A DNA stretch of 64,000 nt, from contig NZ_CP045488.1 in the NCBI RefSeq assembly GCF_009392895.1, positions 930,001 through 994,000 on the forward strand. The letters run 5' to 3'. This document shows, one piece after another, positions 37,716 to 47,243 of the stretch. The notes beneath the pieces were generated by a model. The model made no database searches. It was not told the origin of the DNA and saw only the letters and a program-made list of their open reading frames with translations. The translations under genes and the position numbers were made by a program. The stretch is from Natronorubrum aibiense. Its GTDB lineage: Archaea > Halobacteriota > Halobacteria > Halobacteriales > Natrialbaceae. Each line of letters begins with the position of its first letter. The stretch's first letter is position 1.

Positions 37716-38223
37716 GAGGCGTCGTTCCGCCGGAACACGGCTCCAACGTCTCTACTGTCCGACACCGAGAAGTCACACGGCACATAGAGACACGACCGTC
37801 GTTATCGGCAAGGTGCCACGAGTGGACGGTCACAGCTAATGTCGAACGATCGGGCAGCGTCAGCGCCGGCAGCCTCGAGTCGCCTGCCGCAGTCATTCGG
37901 GGTTACCAGTCACGTGGCACCGAACCGAGCGGTGATCGTCTAGTGGCCGCAATCGGTGCGTCGATTTCCGAGAGGCACTAATCAATTAGGGTGACGATTC
38001 ACGACACACTAATTAATTAGAAATCACATTTAACCCCGGTCAGACCTTATGCCTAAATGGCGATCTGCGATAACCTGTCGCCACCCCCCAATCCCCCCAC
38101 CCCCACTTTTCACAGACGACTGGCCAGTGAGCGGATGGTATCCGAGAGAAAACGGTGCGCGTACCGGCACAGCGAGACGAGGGACGGCCACCAGCTGCGA
38201 TGATGACGACACCCGTCGTTCAG
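37716..38223. other. Gene-free region with AT palindromes and a C-rich tract
   Basis: No convincing ORF lies in these 508 bases. Two 12-base palindromes, CTAATCAATTAG at 37978-37989 and CTAATTAATTAG at 38009-38020, are 31 bases apart centre to centre, about three helical turns. A TTTAA box follows at about 38026. The C-rich tract at 38081-38105 gives runs of five to six G on the minus strand, a possible G-quadruplex beyond the 3' end of the PCMT gene. Confidence 0.5.
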
Positions 38224-38973
38224 TTACTGCGGGCCGATCGACTCTTCCCACTCGATCCAGTCCAGTTCCCAGCCTCGGCGGGATTCGGCGCGACGGATCG
38301 CGTGTTCGAGATCCTCGCGAGCCGTTCGGTTGCGTTCGATGGTTCCCGACTGTTCGCCCTCGACCAACAATGGGTCGAAGGAGACAGCGTCAAACCGAGT
38401 CCGGTCGCCGGTAGCCGACATCGCCTCGAGTCGCTGGTGCTGCGTTCCGCGGGGGAAGACGAGTCGTCCATCAGCCGTCAGCTGCTCGCGTAACGCCCGC
38501 GGCGGTTCGACAGTCGCGGCCTCGAGCAGGATACGATCGAATGGGGCGTACTCGGGGAACCCGCGTGCTCCGTCGCGGCGATCGACGAGTACGCCGTCGT
38601 AGCCCGCTCGCTCGAGGTTCTGTCTCGCTTCGATGACGAGCGGTCGGGAGATGTCGATGGCGTGGACGTTCGTTTCGCCGACGAGCTCCGCGGCAACGGC
38701 AGCCGTGTAGCCGACACCGGCCCCGACGATCAGAACTTCGTCGTCGTCCTCGAGCGCGAGCGCTTGCAACATGCGTGCGACCGTACTCGGCGCGAGGACG
38801 CGGGTCCCGAGCACCTCGTGTTCGCGATCCGCGTACGCCAGTCGATCGTCGTCGACGAACTCGTGACGCGGGACGTCACGCATCGCAACGGCGACAGACT
38901 CATTCTGGAGAACGTCCTTGACGGCGGACTCGAGGCTGTCGACCATATCCTCCCGCAGTACCGCGAGATCCAT
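38224..38973 (-). CDS. Protein-L-isoaspartate O-methyltransferase family protein
   Basis: The 249-residue protein follows the PCMT pattern: REDMVDSLE start, AMRDVPRHEFV, LGTRVLAPSTVARMLQAL, then the SAM-binding motif VLIVGAGVGYTAAVAAEL and the acidic HAIDIS. The family transfers methyl to isoaspartyl residues of damaged proteins. A C-terminal extension of about 50 residues beyond the core is rich in charged residues. Haloarchaea usually carry two such paralogues; which one this is cannot be told here. ATG at 38973 is chosen because 20 upstream codons lack similarity. Confidence 0.9.
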   Translation of the reverse strand: MDLAVLREDMVDSLESAVKDVLQNESVAVAMRDVPRHEFVDDDRLAYADREHEVLGTRVLAPSTVARMLQALALEDDDEVLIVGAGVGYTAAVAAELVGETNVHAIDISRPLVIEARQNLERAGYDGVLVDRRDGARGFPEYAPFDRILLEAATVEPPRALREQLTADGRLVFPRGTQHQRLEAMSATGDRTRFDAVSFDPLLVEGEQSGTIERNRTAREDLEHAIRRAESRRGWELDWIEWEESIGPQ

Positions 38974-39068
38974 ACTCGGAGCTATCGCTCCAGTTGTTAT
39001 CAATGGCGCGCTTGCGCTACTCGGTGAACCCACGGAAGAAACAACAAGCCGACTGTCGTGTCGAGGCG

Positions 39069-39728
39069 TTACCAGGCCGACCAGGCGCTGCTCTGTTCGT
39101 CGTAAGCGTAGACTCGTTTGGTATCCTTCGCGAAGATCGTATCGCCGGGTTCCTCGTAGCGATCACGGCGGTAGCCGGAGGCGTCCTTGCGAACGACGAA
39201 GGCGTCGATTTCGAACTCGTCGTCGCCGAACGTCTCGGTCGCGCCGACCTCGAACTCGTAGTCGCCGGGGACGTGGACCGTGATGCTGCGACTGTCGTTT
39301 CGCGACCCGTCCTGTGGGTGAACGGTGACGTTGACCGCGACGTTGTCGACTTCGCGGGTCCAGACGGTCTCGATCTCGTCCGCGCTGGCCTCGTCGACGC
39401 GTTTCTGCCCGTCGAGTTCGAGACTCGTGACGCGGACCGTCGAGAGCACTTCCTCGGTCTCGAGAATGAACTCGTCGCCGACTTCGATGGTCTCGTCCTC
39501 TGGCGTCGTCACGTTCGCCGTGAAGGACTCGCCGTCTTGAGAGACGACGACGTCGAGCGTCACCTCACGCTCGCGTTCGGGCTGGATCTTGTGGACGTGG
39601 CTACACTCGCTACAGCGAACCGTGACGGTGCCGCCGCCTTCGGTCGTCGTCAACACCTCGTGGACCGTCTCGAGGTCCGGCGAACAGGACGGACATGGCG
39701 TCGGAACGCGGTCCGGAATATCGTTCAT
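39069..39728 (-). CDS. HVO_0476-type zinc finger protein
   Basis: The 219-residue protein has an N-terminal zinc ribbon with C-P-S-C (residues about 12-15) and C-S-E-C (about 39-42). The rest is rich in beta strands (TVRVTSLELDGQKR, ADEIETVWTREVDNVAVNVTV) and resembles an OB- or KOW-like region. It ends with KRVYAYDEQSSAW. Conserved in haloarchaea, molecular function unknown. The pattern was recognised by eye. Confidence 0.85.
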   Translation of the reverse strand: MNDIPDRVPTPCPSCSPDLETVHEVLTTTEGGGTVTVRCSECSHVHKIQPEREREVTLDVVVSQDGESFTANVTTPEDETIEVGDEFILETEEVLSTVRVTSLELDGQKRVDEASADEIETVWTREVDNVAVNVTVHPQDGSRNDSRSITVHVPGDYEFEVGATETFGDDEFEIDAFVVRKDASGYRRDRYEEPGDTIFAKDTKRVYAYDEQSSAWSAW

Positions 39729-39835
39729 AATACCGTCTATACGCTACGTCCGTAAAAGGCGATTGAACCTGCTATCGATACTTGCCGCTCGAGGCAGGTT
39801 CTCTGGCCGTCACGAATTGCGTGGCGACGACCGCG

Positions 39836-40786
39836 CTACTCGGTCTGTGGTAGTTCCACGTCGACACCGTCGGCAGCCACCGTTGGCTCCCGAAGGATGC
39901 CGTCGAGGTGGATCGGCGCTTCCGTTTCGCCGCCGATCCCGGCGTTGTCGCCGATCGCGATGTGGACGGTGCCGGCGGCTTTTTCGTCTAAGAGTACAGA
40001 GCCGACGAGTTCAGTGACGGCGACGTTGGTCCCGATACCGAGTTCCGCGAGGTTGTACGCGGCGTCGCCGACGTCTTCGGCAGCACCCTCGACCGTCTCT
40101 CGGATCTCGTCGTCTGAGATGTGTGTGACGAGGCCGTCCTCGACCTCGAACGTGAGCTGGTGGCCGTCCTCGAGCAGCCCGTGGGGTCGCATCGTGCCGT
40201 CGACGACGAACGTGCCGTCGGCGCTTTCGGGACTGACAAACACCTCGCCTGCGGGGAGGTTCGACATCTGACCGGGTTCGTGGACGATCCCGGTGTCGGA
40301 GAGCCACTCTCGGTCACCGATTTCGAACGAGATGTCGGTGCCGGCAGGTGTCGTCACGTGGATATCGTCGGCGTCTGCGACCTGCTCTATAACGTCTTCG
40401 CAGTGGGCCGCGATCGACTCGTAGTCGGCGTCGAGGCCGGTGGTGAAGACCTCCTCGGTGATCCCCGGCAGCGTCGCGACGCGGGCTCCGGCGTCGTTTG
40501 CCTCGGTTCGGGCGCGCGTGTGACTCAGGCTCTTGGTCGTCGGTGCGAGAACGACGTCCGCGCCAGCCATCGCTGCTGCGACGGGTGCCGGCGGCTCGCT
40601 ACCGTGGGTTTCCCCTGGTGGGTAGCGGACGATAACCGCGTCGTCGGTAATTTCGCTGGCGACATCATACAGTGCGGTGCCGATCGGCTCGCGTTTGTCG
40701 TCGGTCACGATCGCACAGGACTCGTCGGCCTCGAGGGCCAGACACTGGCGGACTGCCGTCTCGGACGCGTCACGAAGGTCGGACAT
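39836..40786 (-). CDS. M29-like aminopeptidase (thermophilic-metalloprotease family)
   Basis: The 316-residue protein shows the order of short archaeal M29-type aminopeptidases. An N-terminal alpha/beta domain (AMAGADVVLAPTTKSLSHT) is followed by a catalytic half with SNLPAGEVFVSPESADGTFV, DGLVTHI, and the metal-site region AELGIGTN with GTVHIAIGDNAGIGG. The protein is shorter than the classical 410-residue enzyme. Cobalt or zinc dependence is known for the family. Downstream is the zinc-finger gene on the same strand, 107 bases away. Confidence 0.85.
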   Translation of the reverse strand: MSDLRDASETAVRQCLALEADESCAIVTDDKREPIGTALYDVASEITDDAVIVRYPPGETHGSEPPAPVAAAMAGADVVLAPTTKSLSHTRARTEANDAGARVATLPGITEEVFTTGLDADYESIAAHCEDVIEQVADADDIHVTTPAGTDISFEIGDREWLSDTGIVHEPGQMSNLPAGEVFVSPESADGTFVVDGTMRPHGLLEDGHQLTFEVEDGLVTHISDDEIRETVEGAAEDVGDAAYNLAELGIGTNVAVTELVGSVLLDEKAAGTVHIAIGDNAGIGGETEAPIHLDGILREPTVAADGVDVELPQTE

Positions 40787-41217
40787 ATCCGTATGTACTC
40801 GAGGGGGCCGAAAGCTGTTATCTTTGACCGGCTCGCTGTCGAGTGGCGAACAGGTTCGTCGGGGGTTTCACTGGGAGGACACAACCCGCACGAGACACGG
40901 AGGCAGTCAGGTGGCCCTACTACCCGGGCCAACGAACAGGATACCGACACCGAGAAGCAACACGTTCGAAAAGCACAGCAGACGAGACGGAAGACACACG
41001 CTGTCAGCATCGAGTGCCGCTCGTCGCACCGGTTCAACGTCTCGAGTCGGTTGAGGACATGCATGCCGCGGTTTGCATCCGTCTTTGTATGTAACCGTCA
41101 GCAAGGGCCGCTCTGTTCGAACTGATAACGAGCATCCGTGTAAAACTCGTTTTCGAGTTACAATCGACCGTAAAGCCTCGAAACGGTTATCCCCCTCGGT
41201 AGTGGATTGCCGGACAT
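40787..41217. other. Intergenic region upstream of gapB
   Basis: The 431 bases contain no gene that I can support. A minus-strand frame with a hydrophobic end (LLLGVGILFVGPGS, about 40910-40970) is too weak to call. The gapB control region lies at the right end. Confidence 0.45.
41144..41159. promoter_or_regulatory. TrmB-like palindromic site upstream of gapB
   Basis: AACTCG-TTTT-CGAGTT is a perfect inverted repeat. Read as ACT-N7-GAGT it is close to the published Halobacterium TrmB site TACT-N7-8-GAGTA. It lies about 60 bases upstream of the gapB ATG and upstream of the probable TATA region, where an activator would bind. TrmB controls gluconeogenic genes including gapB. Confidence 0.5.
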
Positions 41218-42231
41218 ATGATCCAGGTCGCGATCAACGGCTACGGCACGATCGGTAAACGCGTCGCAGACGCCGTCCGACAACAACCAGATATGGAAGT
41301 CCTTGGCGTCGCCAAGACGCGGCCGAATTTCGAGGCCGAGACGGCTATCGACAAAGGGTTCCCGCTCTATGCAGCCATCGAAGAGCGCGCCGATCAGTTC
41401 GCCGAGGCGGGCCTCGAGATCGCCGGTCCCGTCGAGGATCTCATCGATGAAGCGGATATCGTCGTCGACGCCACACCGTCGGGAATCGGCGCGGAGAACA
41501 AGGCACTGTACGAGGAGTACGAGACGCCGGCGCTCTATCAGGGCGGCGAAGACGCTGCTCTCGTCGACACCAGCTTCAACGCGCGCTCGAACTTCGAGGA
41601 CGCTGTCGATGCGGACCACGTCCGCGTCGTCTCCTGTAACACGACCGGCCTCTCTCGCGTCATCGCCCCGCTGCGCGAAGCGTACGGCGTCGAAAAGGTC
41701 CGCGCGACCCTCGTTCGCCGCGGCGGTGACCCCGGACAGACCGGTCGCGGTCCGATCAACGATATCCTGCCGAACCCGGTCACCATTCCGTCCCACCACG
41801 GCCCCGACGTCGAGACCATCTTCGACGACCTCGACATCGACACGCTCGGGATGAAAGTGCCCGCGACGCTGATGCACATGCACAGCCTGAACGTCACCTT
41901 AGCGGAGGAGGTCGACGCCGACGAGGTCCGTGAGCTGTTCGCCGACGAGTCGCGGCTATTCTTGATCCCCGAACACATGGATATCGACGGCAGCGGCAAG
42001 CTCAAAGAGTACGCGATGGACGTCGGTCGCCCGCGCGCAGACATCTGGGAGAACTGCATCTGGGAGGAGTCCATCTCCACTGTCGGCTCGGATCTCTATC
42101 TCTTCCAGGGCATCCACCAGGAAAGTGACGTCGTGCCGGAGAACGTCGACGCGATCCGCGCAGTGCTTGGCGAAGCCGACGCCGAAGCAAGTATCGAGAC
42201 GACGAACGAGGCGCTCGGCATCGGTCTGTAA
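41218..42231 (+). CDS. gapB: Type II glyceraldehyde-3-phosphate dehydrogenase (phosphorylating)
   Basis: The 337-residue protein matches archaeal type [24 protein letters not shown] as the nucleotide-binding fold, [13 protein letters not shown], and the catalytic C140 in [12 protein letters not shown]. The C-terminal part GILPNPVT-like ([19 protein letters not shown]) and [12 protein letters not shown] are typical. In haloarchaea this enzyme mainly serves gluconeogenesis, and its expression depends on TrmB. ATG at 41218 directly precedes the conserved fold. Confidence 0.95.
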   Translation: MIQVAINGYGTIGKRVADAVRQQPDMEVLGVAKTRPNFEAETAIDKGFPLYAAIEERADQFAEAGLEIAGPVEDLIDEADIVVDATPSGIGAENKALYEEYETPALYQGGEDAALVDTSFNARSNFEDAVDADHVRVVSCNTTGLSRVIAPLREAYGVEKVRATLVRRGGDPGQTGRGPINDILPNPVTIPSHHGPDVETIFDDLDIDTLGMKVPATLMHMHSLNVTLAEEVDADEVRELFADESRLFLIPEHMDIDGSGKLKEYAMDVGRPRADIWENCIWEESISTVGSDLYLFQGIHQESDVVPENVDAIRAVLGEADAEASIETTNEALGIGL

Positions 42232-42327
42232 GCTGGCAGTTCGACTCGCCATCCCTTTCGAGTCCTGTCGTCGCGAACAACTAGTGACGACAGAAAGTTT
42301 TTGCCGTGCGGCCCACTACGCATTCGC

Positions 42328-42729
42328 ATGCGCCGAGACGACCGCGACGAACCCTTCGACGACCTGTTTCGAGAGATCGAGCGGATGATGAACGAAATGA
42401 TGAACGGAGCCGACGGCAACGTCGACTTCAACTCCTCGAGTAACGTCGACAACGGCTTCGGGATGGACACCCACGTCGACATCCACGAGACCGACGACGA
42501 AATCCGTGTGATCGCCGACCTACCAGGTGTCGAGAAAGACAACATCGAACTCGAGTGTGACGGCAAGACGCTGACGATCTCCGCCTCGAGCGACCACCGC
42601 GAGTACGACGAACGCGTCTCGCTCCCCCAGCGCGTCAACGAACACACGGCGTCCGCGACGTACAACAACGGCATCCTCGAAGTCGTCTTCGATCCCGCAG
42701 ACCAGTCCTCGGGGATCAGTCTCGAATAA
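42328..42729 (+). CDS. Hsp20/alpha-crystallin small heat shock protein
   Basis: The 133-residue chaperone has a helical Met-rich N-terminus (FREIERMMNEMM). The alpha-crystallin domain starts at about 48 (VDIHETDDEIRVIADLPGVEK) and runs through ELECDGKTLTISA, ending with a C-terminal tail. An A-x-x-x-n-G-I/V-L signature is visible in SATYNNGILEVVF. It holds unfolded proteins in soluble form. Confidence 0.92.
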   Translation: MRRDDRDEPFDDLFREIERMMNEMMNGADGNVDFNSSSNVDNGFGMDTHVDIHETDDEIRVIADLPGVEKDNIELECDGKTLTISASSDHREYDERVSLPQRVNEHTASATYNNGILEVVFDPADQSSGISLE

Positions 42730-42830
42730 GGCAGTCACGTCGCGGTCGAGGACAGGGCCAGTTTCGGGAACCGACAGTCAAAAATCGCATCGTCTGATCG
42801 ACGCGAGCGGCACTCGCTGTGAAACGCTGG

Positions 42831-43718
42831 CTACGCGATGGCTTTTGCACCCGCCCAGCCAACCATCATTCCTCCCAGAACAGCGCTACCGAGCAACAGC
42901 GTGGCGTTTACCAGCCCGTTCGAAACGAAGACCGGAATCTCTCCGTTGGAGATGACCACCACCGTGATCCCGATGAGGCCGATAATCCCACCGATCGCGG
43001 CCACTGTTGGCGGATCGACCGACGCGTCCGTGGACGACTCGGCTGTCGACTCCGTTGAGGACGCCGTTGTCGCAGTTGAATCCAACGCCGCTTCTGCCGC
43101 AGTCGTGGCGTCGGCGTCCGTCTCCGTTTCGGACTCCGGTTCCGGGGGTGATGTCGTCGCGTCGTCGGTTGCCGACTCGGGAACTGTATCGGTTCCCGTC
43201 GGGACATCGACGTCGTCCGTCCGCTCGACCGTTTTCGGCTCGTCGCCCGTGTCGGATGTTGGATCGACAGAGAGCGAGAGTTCCGACACCGCAACGTCCG
43301 TTGCGGTTGTCGGGCGTTCCGCGATCCAGTTTCGTCCCTCCGTGACGTCGTCGGTAATCAGCCGCTCGATGTCGTCATCGACCTGCTCCATGACGCTGTC
43401 GACGGACATCTTCGCGATAACTGACTCTGGATAGACGATTACGAGGGCATCGAGCCCCGCTGCATCCGCCTGCGTCGCCCACTCGGTGATCGACCACAGT
43501 TTATCCTCCTCACTGATTGCCCCCTGATCACGTGCATCAGCGTACATTTTGTTAGCCCCGGTGGCCTCGAGCAACTCGATACAGAGACGCATATGTTCTC
43601 GAAAGCTCTCGCTGGTTGCGAACCCGTGCCATCGGAGCAAAACAGCATCGAGTTCGTCATCCCACCCGACCGTCCCAGCGTCCGTTCGACGATAGACGTT
43701 CTCTTGTACGAGAGTCAT
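42831..43718 (-). CDS. Membrane-anchored protein with STAS/SpoIIAA-like N-terminus
   Basis: The 295-residue protein starts with an alpha/beta domain (about 1-130) containing NKMYADARDQGAISEED, which resembles SpoIIAA/STAS-like folds, though this is tentative. A long linker very rich in Thr, Asp, Ser and Pro follows (about 150-230), as in secreted or surface-exposed haloarchaeal stalks. Two transmembrane helices close the protein (about 235-257 VAAIGGIIGLIGITVVVIS and 265-290). ATG at 43718 fits; the longer ORF starts in promoter AT-rich DNA. Function unknown. Confidence 0.75.
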   Translation of the reverse strand: MTLVQENVYRRTDAGTVGWDDELDAVLLRWHGFATSESFREHMRLCIELLEATGANKMYADARDQGAISEEDKLWSITEWATQADAAGLDALVIVYPESVIAKMSVDSVMEQVDDDIERLITDDVTEGRNWIAERPTTATDVAVSELSLSVDPTSDTGDEPKTVERTDDVDVPTGTDTVPESATDDATTSPPEPESETETDADATTAAEAALDSTATTASSTESTAESSTDASVDPPTVAAIGGIIGLIGITVVVISNGEIPVFVSNGLVNATLLLGSAVLGGMMVGWAGAKAIA

Positions 43719-43875
43719 ATTGACTGTTACCAAACCTATATAAATATATCTACGCCAGGCTATCAAACATAATAACGAGAAAATAGGGGACTGAAAGGCG
43801 ATATATAATATGAATCTAACTAGATGTAACCTATATCAACGGAAGGTTGATATTCAAGCTGTTTGATACAGAACC

Positions 43876-44655
43876 ATGAACTCTGTACTCGACGGCGAGA
43901 CGGCAGTTGTCACGGGTGCCGCAAGTGGAATCGGTCGCGCAATCGCACTGACGTTTGCAGACGCAGGCGCAGACGTCGTCGTCGCAGACCTTCGCGAGGA
44001 ACCACGCCAGGGCGGTGTTCCGACACACGAACGGATCGCCGAGGAGACCGACGCCGAAGCGACGTATGTCGACTGCGACGTCACCGATCCGAGTGCACTC
44101 GAGGCAGCGATCGACGCTGCAGACGAGTTCGGTGGCCTCAGCATCATGGTGAACAACGCGGGCGTGTTCGGGCCGATGGGATCGATCACGGAAATTTCCG
44201 TCGAGGACTACCGCGACCTGATGGCGATCAACCTCGACAGCGTCTTTATCGGCTCGAAACTCGCCGCCGAGAAACTGATCGAGCAAGGCGACGGTGGGGC
44301 AATCGTGAACATCTCGAGTCTCGCCGGGCTGCAGGGATACGGCGAAATCGCCCCGTACTGCACGGCGAAAGCGGGGGTGCGAAATCTCACCTACTCGCTG
44401 GCCGACGATCTCGGCCCGCACGGCATTCGGGTTAACGCTATCCACCCCGGCGAAGTCGAGACGGCACTGACGACTGATGACTTCCCGATCGTCGGCACCG
44501 AGCAGGAGGAGGCACTCAAACAGATGATCCCGCTCCAGAAACTCGCACAGCCCGAGGACGTCGCCAACGCAGCGCTCTTCCTCGCAAGCGATATGGCCGG
44601 TCACATCACGGCAGAGTCACTGCTCGTCGACGGTGGCACGCGCAACACCAGCTGA
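43876..44655 (+). CDS. SDR family oxidoreductase
   Basis: The 259-residue protein is a classical short-chain dehydrogenase: VVTGAASGIGRAI at the start (TGxxxGIG), VNNAGVFGP, Ser in IVNISSLAG and the catalytic Y161xxxK165 in YCTAKAG. The D at the end of strand 2 (VVADL) suggests NAD(H) preference. The end GHITAESLLVDGGT matches 3-oxoacyl-ACP reductase or glucose dehydrogenase-like members. Substrate unknown. Confidence 0.9.
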   Translation: MNSVLDGETAVVTGAASGIGRAIALTFADAGADVVVADLREEPRQGGVPTHERIAEETDAEATYVDCDVTDPSALEAAIDAADEFGGLSIMVNNAGVFGPMGSITEISVEDYRDLMAINLDSVFIGSKLAAEKLIEQGDGGAIVNISSLAGLQGYGEIAPYCTAKAGVRNLTYSLADDLGPHGIRVNAIHPGEVETALTTDDFPIVGTEQEEALKQMIPLQKLAQPEDVANAALFLASDMAGHITAESLLVDGGTRNTS

Positions 44656-44659
44656 TTTT

Positions 44660-45529
44660 TCACTGCCTGCGGGTGCGTATCGCTGCTGCCAACCGATCGT
44701 AAAAGTTCGGTTCGTACTTCGTTTCATCGTCGATCGTCGGCCGAGCGTTCGTCTCATTGACGACGAGCCGATCATCGGTCTCGAGGAGGTCAACACCGAG
44801 AAACGGGATCTCGAGTTCGGCAGCGACCGCCTCTGCGAGGTTGCGTGATCGGTCGGGGAGATCGACGCCGGTCGCCTCTGCGCCGCGGTGGACGTTGTGT
44901 TTCCACTGGCCCTCCGCAACCGCGTCAGCGGGGAGTCGGCGCTCGACCGCACCGACGCACTCACCCTCGAGAACCATCACCCGGTAGTCGGTCGCGTCGG
45001 GGAGGTACTCCTGGACGAGAAACGACCGGTCGCCGGTCGCGCGGTAGTCGTGAACCAGCGAGAGGTAGTCACAGATCCCCAGAAACGAATCGAGGTCGTG
45101 GGCCTTCGCAACGCCGACGCCGCGCGTCGTCGAGTTGGGCTTAACGACGACCGGGGGGTCGAATCGCTCGAAGACGGCGGCCAGGTCGGCTTCCCTGACA
45201 TCGTTTGAGACGTAGACCGACTTCGGGACTGGCAGGTCGGCTCGACCGAGGCGAGCGAGCACTTCGGCTTTGTTCCGCGAAGTGAGCACGGCCGTGTGGT
45301 CGTTGAGCCACGGCACCTCGAGCAAGGCGTCGGCGACCCCACCTTCCATCAGTCGGCCGGGATAGACGTAGCCGACGTCGTACTCGTCCGCCGACCACGG
45401 TTCGTCCGCGCCCAACGACACGACACGCTCGCTCGCGGGAACGTGATGGGCCCGTATCCCCTGCTCGGCCAGCGGCTCACGCATCCGCCGGAACGTCTCC
45501 TGGTCGTTTGCGACCGCGAGATCGATCAT
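44660..45529 (-). CDS. RimK-type ATP-grasp ligase
   Basis: The 289-residue protein has an N-terminal preATP-grasp part and the ATP-grasp fold: NDHTAVLTSRNKAEVLARL, PPVVVKPNSTTRGVGVAK (ATP-binding lysine), SFLVQEYLPDATDYRVMVL, and the C-terminal metal site LGVDLLETDDRLVVNETNAR. RimK-family members add glutamate or other amino acids to carboxyl groups of proteins or small metabolites. It is convergent with the SDR gene (4 bases apart). The acceptor cannot be predicted. Confidence 0.88.
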   Translation of the reverse strand: MIDLAVANDQETFRRMREPLAEQGIRAHHVPASERVVSLGADEPWSADEYDVGYVYPGRLMEGGVADALLEVPWLNDHTAVLTSRNKAEVLARLGRADLPVPKSVYVSNDVREADLAAVFERFDPPVVVKPNSTTRGVGVAKAHDLDSFLGICDYLSLVHDYRATGDRSFLVQEYLPDATDYRVMVLEGECVGAVERRLPADAVAEGQWKHNVHRGAEATGVDLPDRSRNLAEAVAAELEIPFLGVDLLETDDRLVVNETNARPTIDDETKYEPNFYDRLAAAIRTRRQ

Positions 45530-45690
45530 ACGCGACCGTCGGGCGGGAGCAGGCAAAAAGGTGCTCGAGACTCGCTACGGGGAGACGACTGCGGAAACCA
45601 CGCATCGCTCAGCGACGAGGGAACGGAGAGAGGAGTGGTACTCGATTGCTCGCGTCGGGTCGGTGACCGACCCGCAACGCACCGGTCTGC

Positions 45691-46221
45691 TTATGCGATG
45701 AGTTTCTCTTCGCCCTTCTCGACGACGATACGGCACGGCGGCGAGATCTTGTTGTAGGAGCGACGGAGCGCGTCTTTGGCGAACTCGGCGTCGTCGACGT
45801 CACACCAGATCGTGAAGATACGCTCGCCAGCGCCGATTCGTGCGGCGGTGCCGACGATCTTCCCGAAGGACTGTCGCATCCCGTCGGAAACACGGTCTGC
45901 ACCCGCACCCGTTGCCTGCTTGTTCTCTCGGATGACGTGGTGGGGGAACTTCCGGAGGATCATCTTGTAGTTGCCCTCACCGGCGTTTTTCAGCATGTGA
46001 CGGTTGGCCGAGAGACGCGAGGCCTCGAGGGAGCCGTGTCGAATCTGAACCTCTTCTTCGGTGATGAGGCTGATCTGGACGGGGTAGTCCTCTGGGTCGG
46101 CGCTGATGTCGCCCATCTTGTGCTGTGCGATCTTCGAACCCGGGATCCCAGTAATGTATTCGCGGCGCGTGTAGGCCGGCTTACTGATTTCCCGATACAT
46201 TGAGGCGGGTTTATCGGACAT
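45691..46221 (-). CDS. rpl10e: 50S ribosomal protein L16 (archaeal L10e)
   Basis: The 176-residue protein is uL16. It begins [20 protein letters not shown], contains [20 protein letters not shown] and [20 protein letters not shown], and ends in a lysine-rich tail with SRIVVEKG-like text ([11 protein letters not shown]). It lies near the A- and P-site tRNAs. It is on its own, with 289 bases of non-coding DNA upstream. Confidence 0.97.
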   Translation of the reverse strand: MSDKPASMYREISKPAYTRREYITGIPGSKIAQHKMGDISADPEDYPVQISLITEEEVQIRHGSLEASRLSANRHMLKNAGEGNYKMILRKFPHHVIRENKQATGAGADRVSDGMRQSFGKIVGTAARIGAGERIFTIWCDVDDAEFAKDALRRSYNKISPPCRIVVEKGEEKLIA

Positions 46222-46510
46222 GGTTGTGGTTACTTACGAAAACGCAGGCCTACCGTGCGGATAAAGGCTTCGAAGCACGCGTTAGGAGAACCAGCCGACA
46301 GACCGGAAAACACCGGTCGCGTGAACGAACTGGCGGGACGACCTGTGTGACGTAATGGTTTCTCGTGCAGGTGCGTGATTGTGGTCGCTGGGCAGCTGCC
46401 CGCTGGGCGGCTATCTCGAGCCGGTGAGACGTCGAACGTGCTCTCGCGGCGACTCGGAAGGACGACATCAACGACGACGAAAACGACAGAACAGCGAGAG
46501 AGCCGCTAGA

Positions 46511-46741
46511 TCAGTTCCGCAGAACGTACTCGGCACCCTCCTTCCCGACTAACTCTTGAGTCGAAAGGGAGTTGAGGACGCTCAGGATCGCGATTTTCTT
46601 CATCGCCAGGAGTTCGCCGAGTTCGTCGACCGTCGCTCCACCGGTGGCGTCGAGTGAGAGGTAGACGAGTTTTCCCTGCGGGGACTTGATTTCGGTCGGG
46701 AGCGTGCTGATCTCGGCGTTGGCATGGGTCTGTTCCATCAT
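46511..46741 (-). CDS. Small TrmB/MarR-like winged-helix protein
   Basis: The 76-residue protein is essentially one winged helix-turn-helix: SPQGKLVYLSLDATGGATVDE, LGELLAMKKIAILSVLNSL, then a wing with GAEYVLRN. The ATG at 46741 is followed by a second ATG at 46738, either may be used. The longer ORF includes AT-rich promoter DNA. It resembles the DNA-binding part of TrmB-type regulators without the sugar-binding half. Confidence 0.75.
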   Translation of the reverse strand: MMEQTHANAEISTLPTEIKSPQGKLVYLSLDATGGATVDELGELLAMKKIAILSVLNSLSTQELVGKEGAEYVLRN

Positions 46742-47243
46742 TGTACTTCCACCGACAACGAACCCACATATAAATCTATGGTGTAGTGAGTGCATATTGA
46801 CTAACATATTGGTATGTGATTATATGTATTGTTGTGTGCTCTCATGAATGGCGGGCAGACGTCACGATGTGGTCTACTCGGTGTATGGGGACATCACCGT
46901 CCCGAAATCAGAACATTCGGTTCTGCCAGAATCTGGCACTGCTGGACGTGGTTCACGTGTTGACTTGAGTTACAGCGATCGAATCCGTCAACTGTCTTGG
47001 GAGGAGATGACAATCTTCGAAGGCGTTTCGCACCGTTCGCGACGCATATAATGTGTATTAACAGAGGGGCTCGAGCGAGTGGTCGACGGCGTCGTCGCGG
47101 CGTTCGCACGTATCGAGTTCCGAACTGATCGAAACGGATGATACATCGCTCAAGAGCGCTTAACGGGAGCGTTTCGACGACAGTACCGGCCGAATCGTCG
47201 GTTTGGCGGCGTATTTAAGGGTCTCGCACAGCTATAAGAAAGC
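46742..47243. other. Gene-free region with two overlapping hairpins
   Basis: No convincing gene is seen in these 502 bases. CAGAAC-ATTCG-GTTCTG at 46909-46925 is immediately followed and overlapped by TGCCAGA-A-TCTGGCA at 46924-46938. They could be an operator pair, part of a small RNA or an element end. Promoters for the flanking divergent genes lie here. Confidence 0.45.

Noticed and set aside
40705-41104. Minus-strand ORFs in the gap before gapB, one with a hydrophobic end
   Set aside because: The hydrophobic stretch is short, there is no plausible start with a promoter and the rest is Arg/Ser/Cys-rich; too weak to call a gene.
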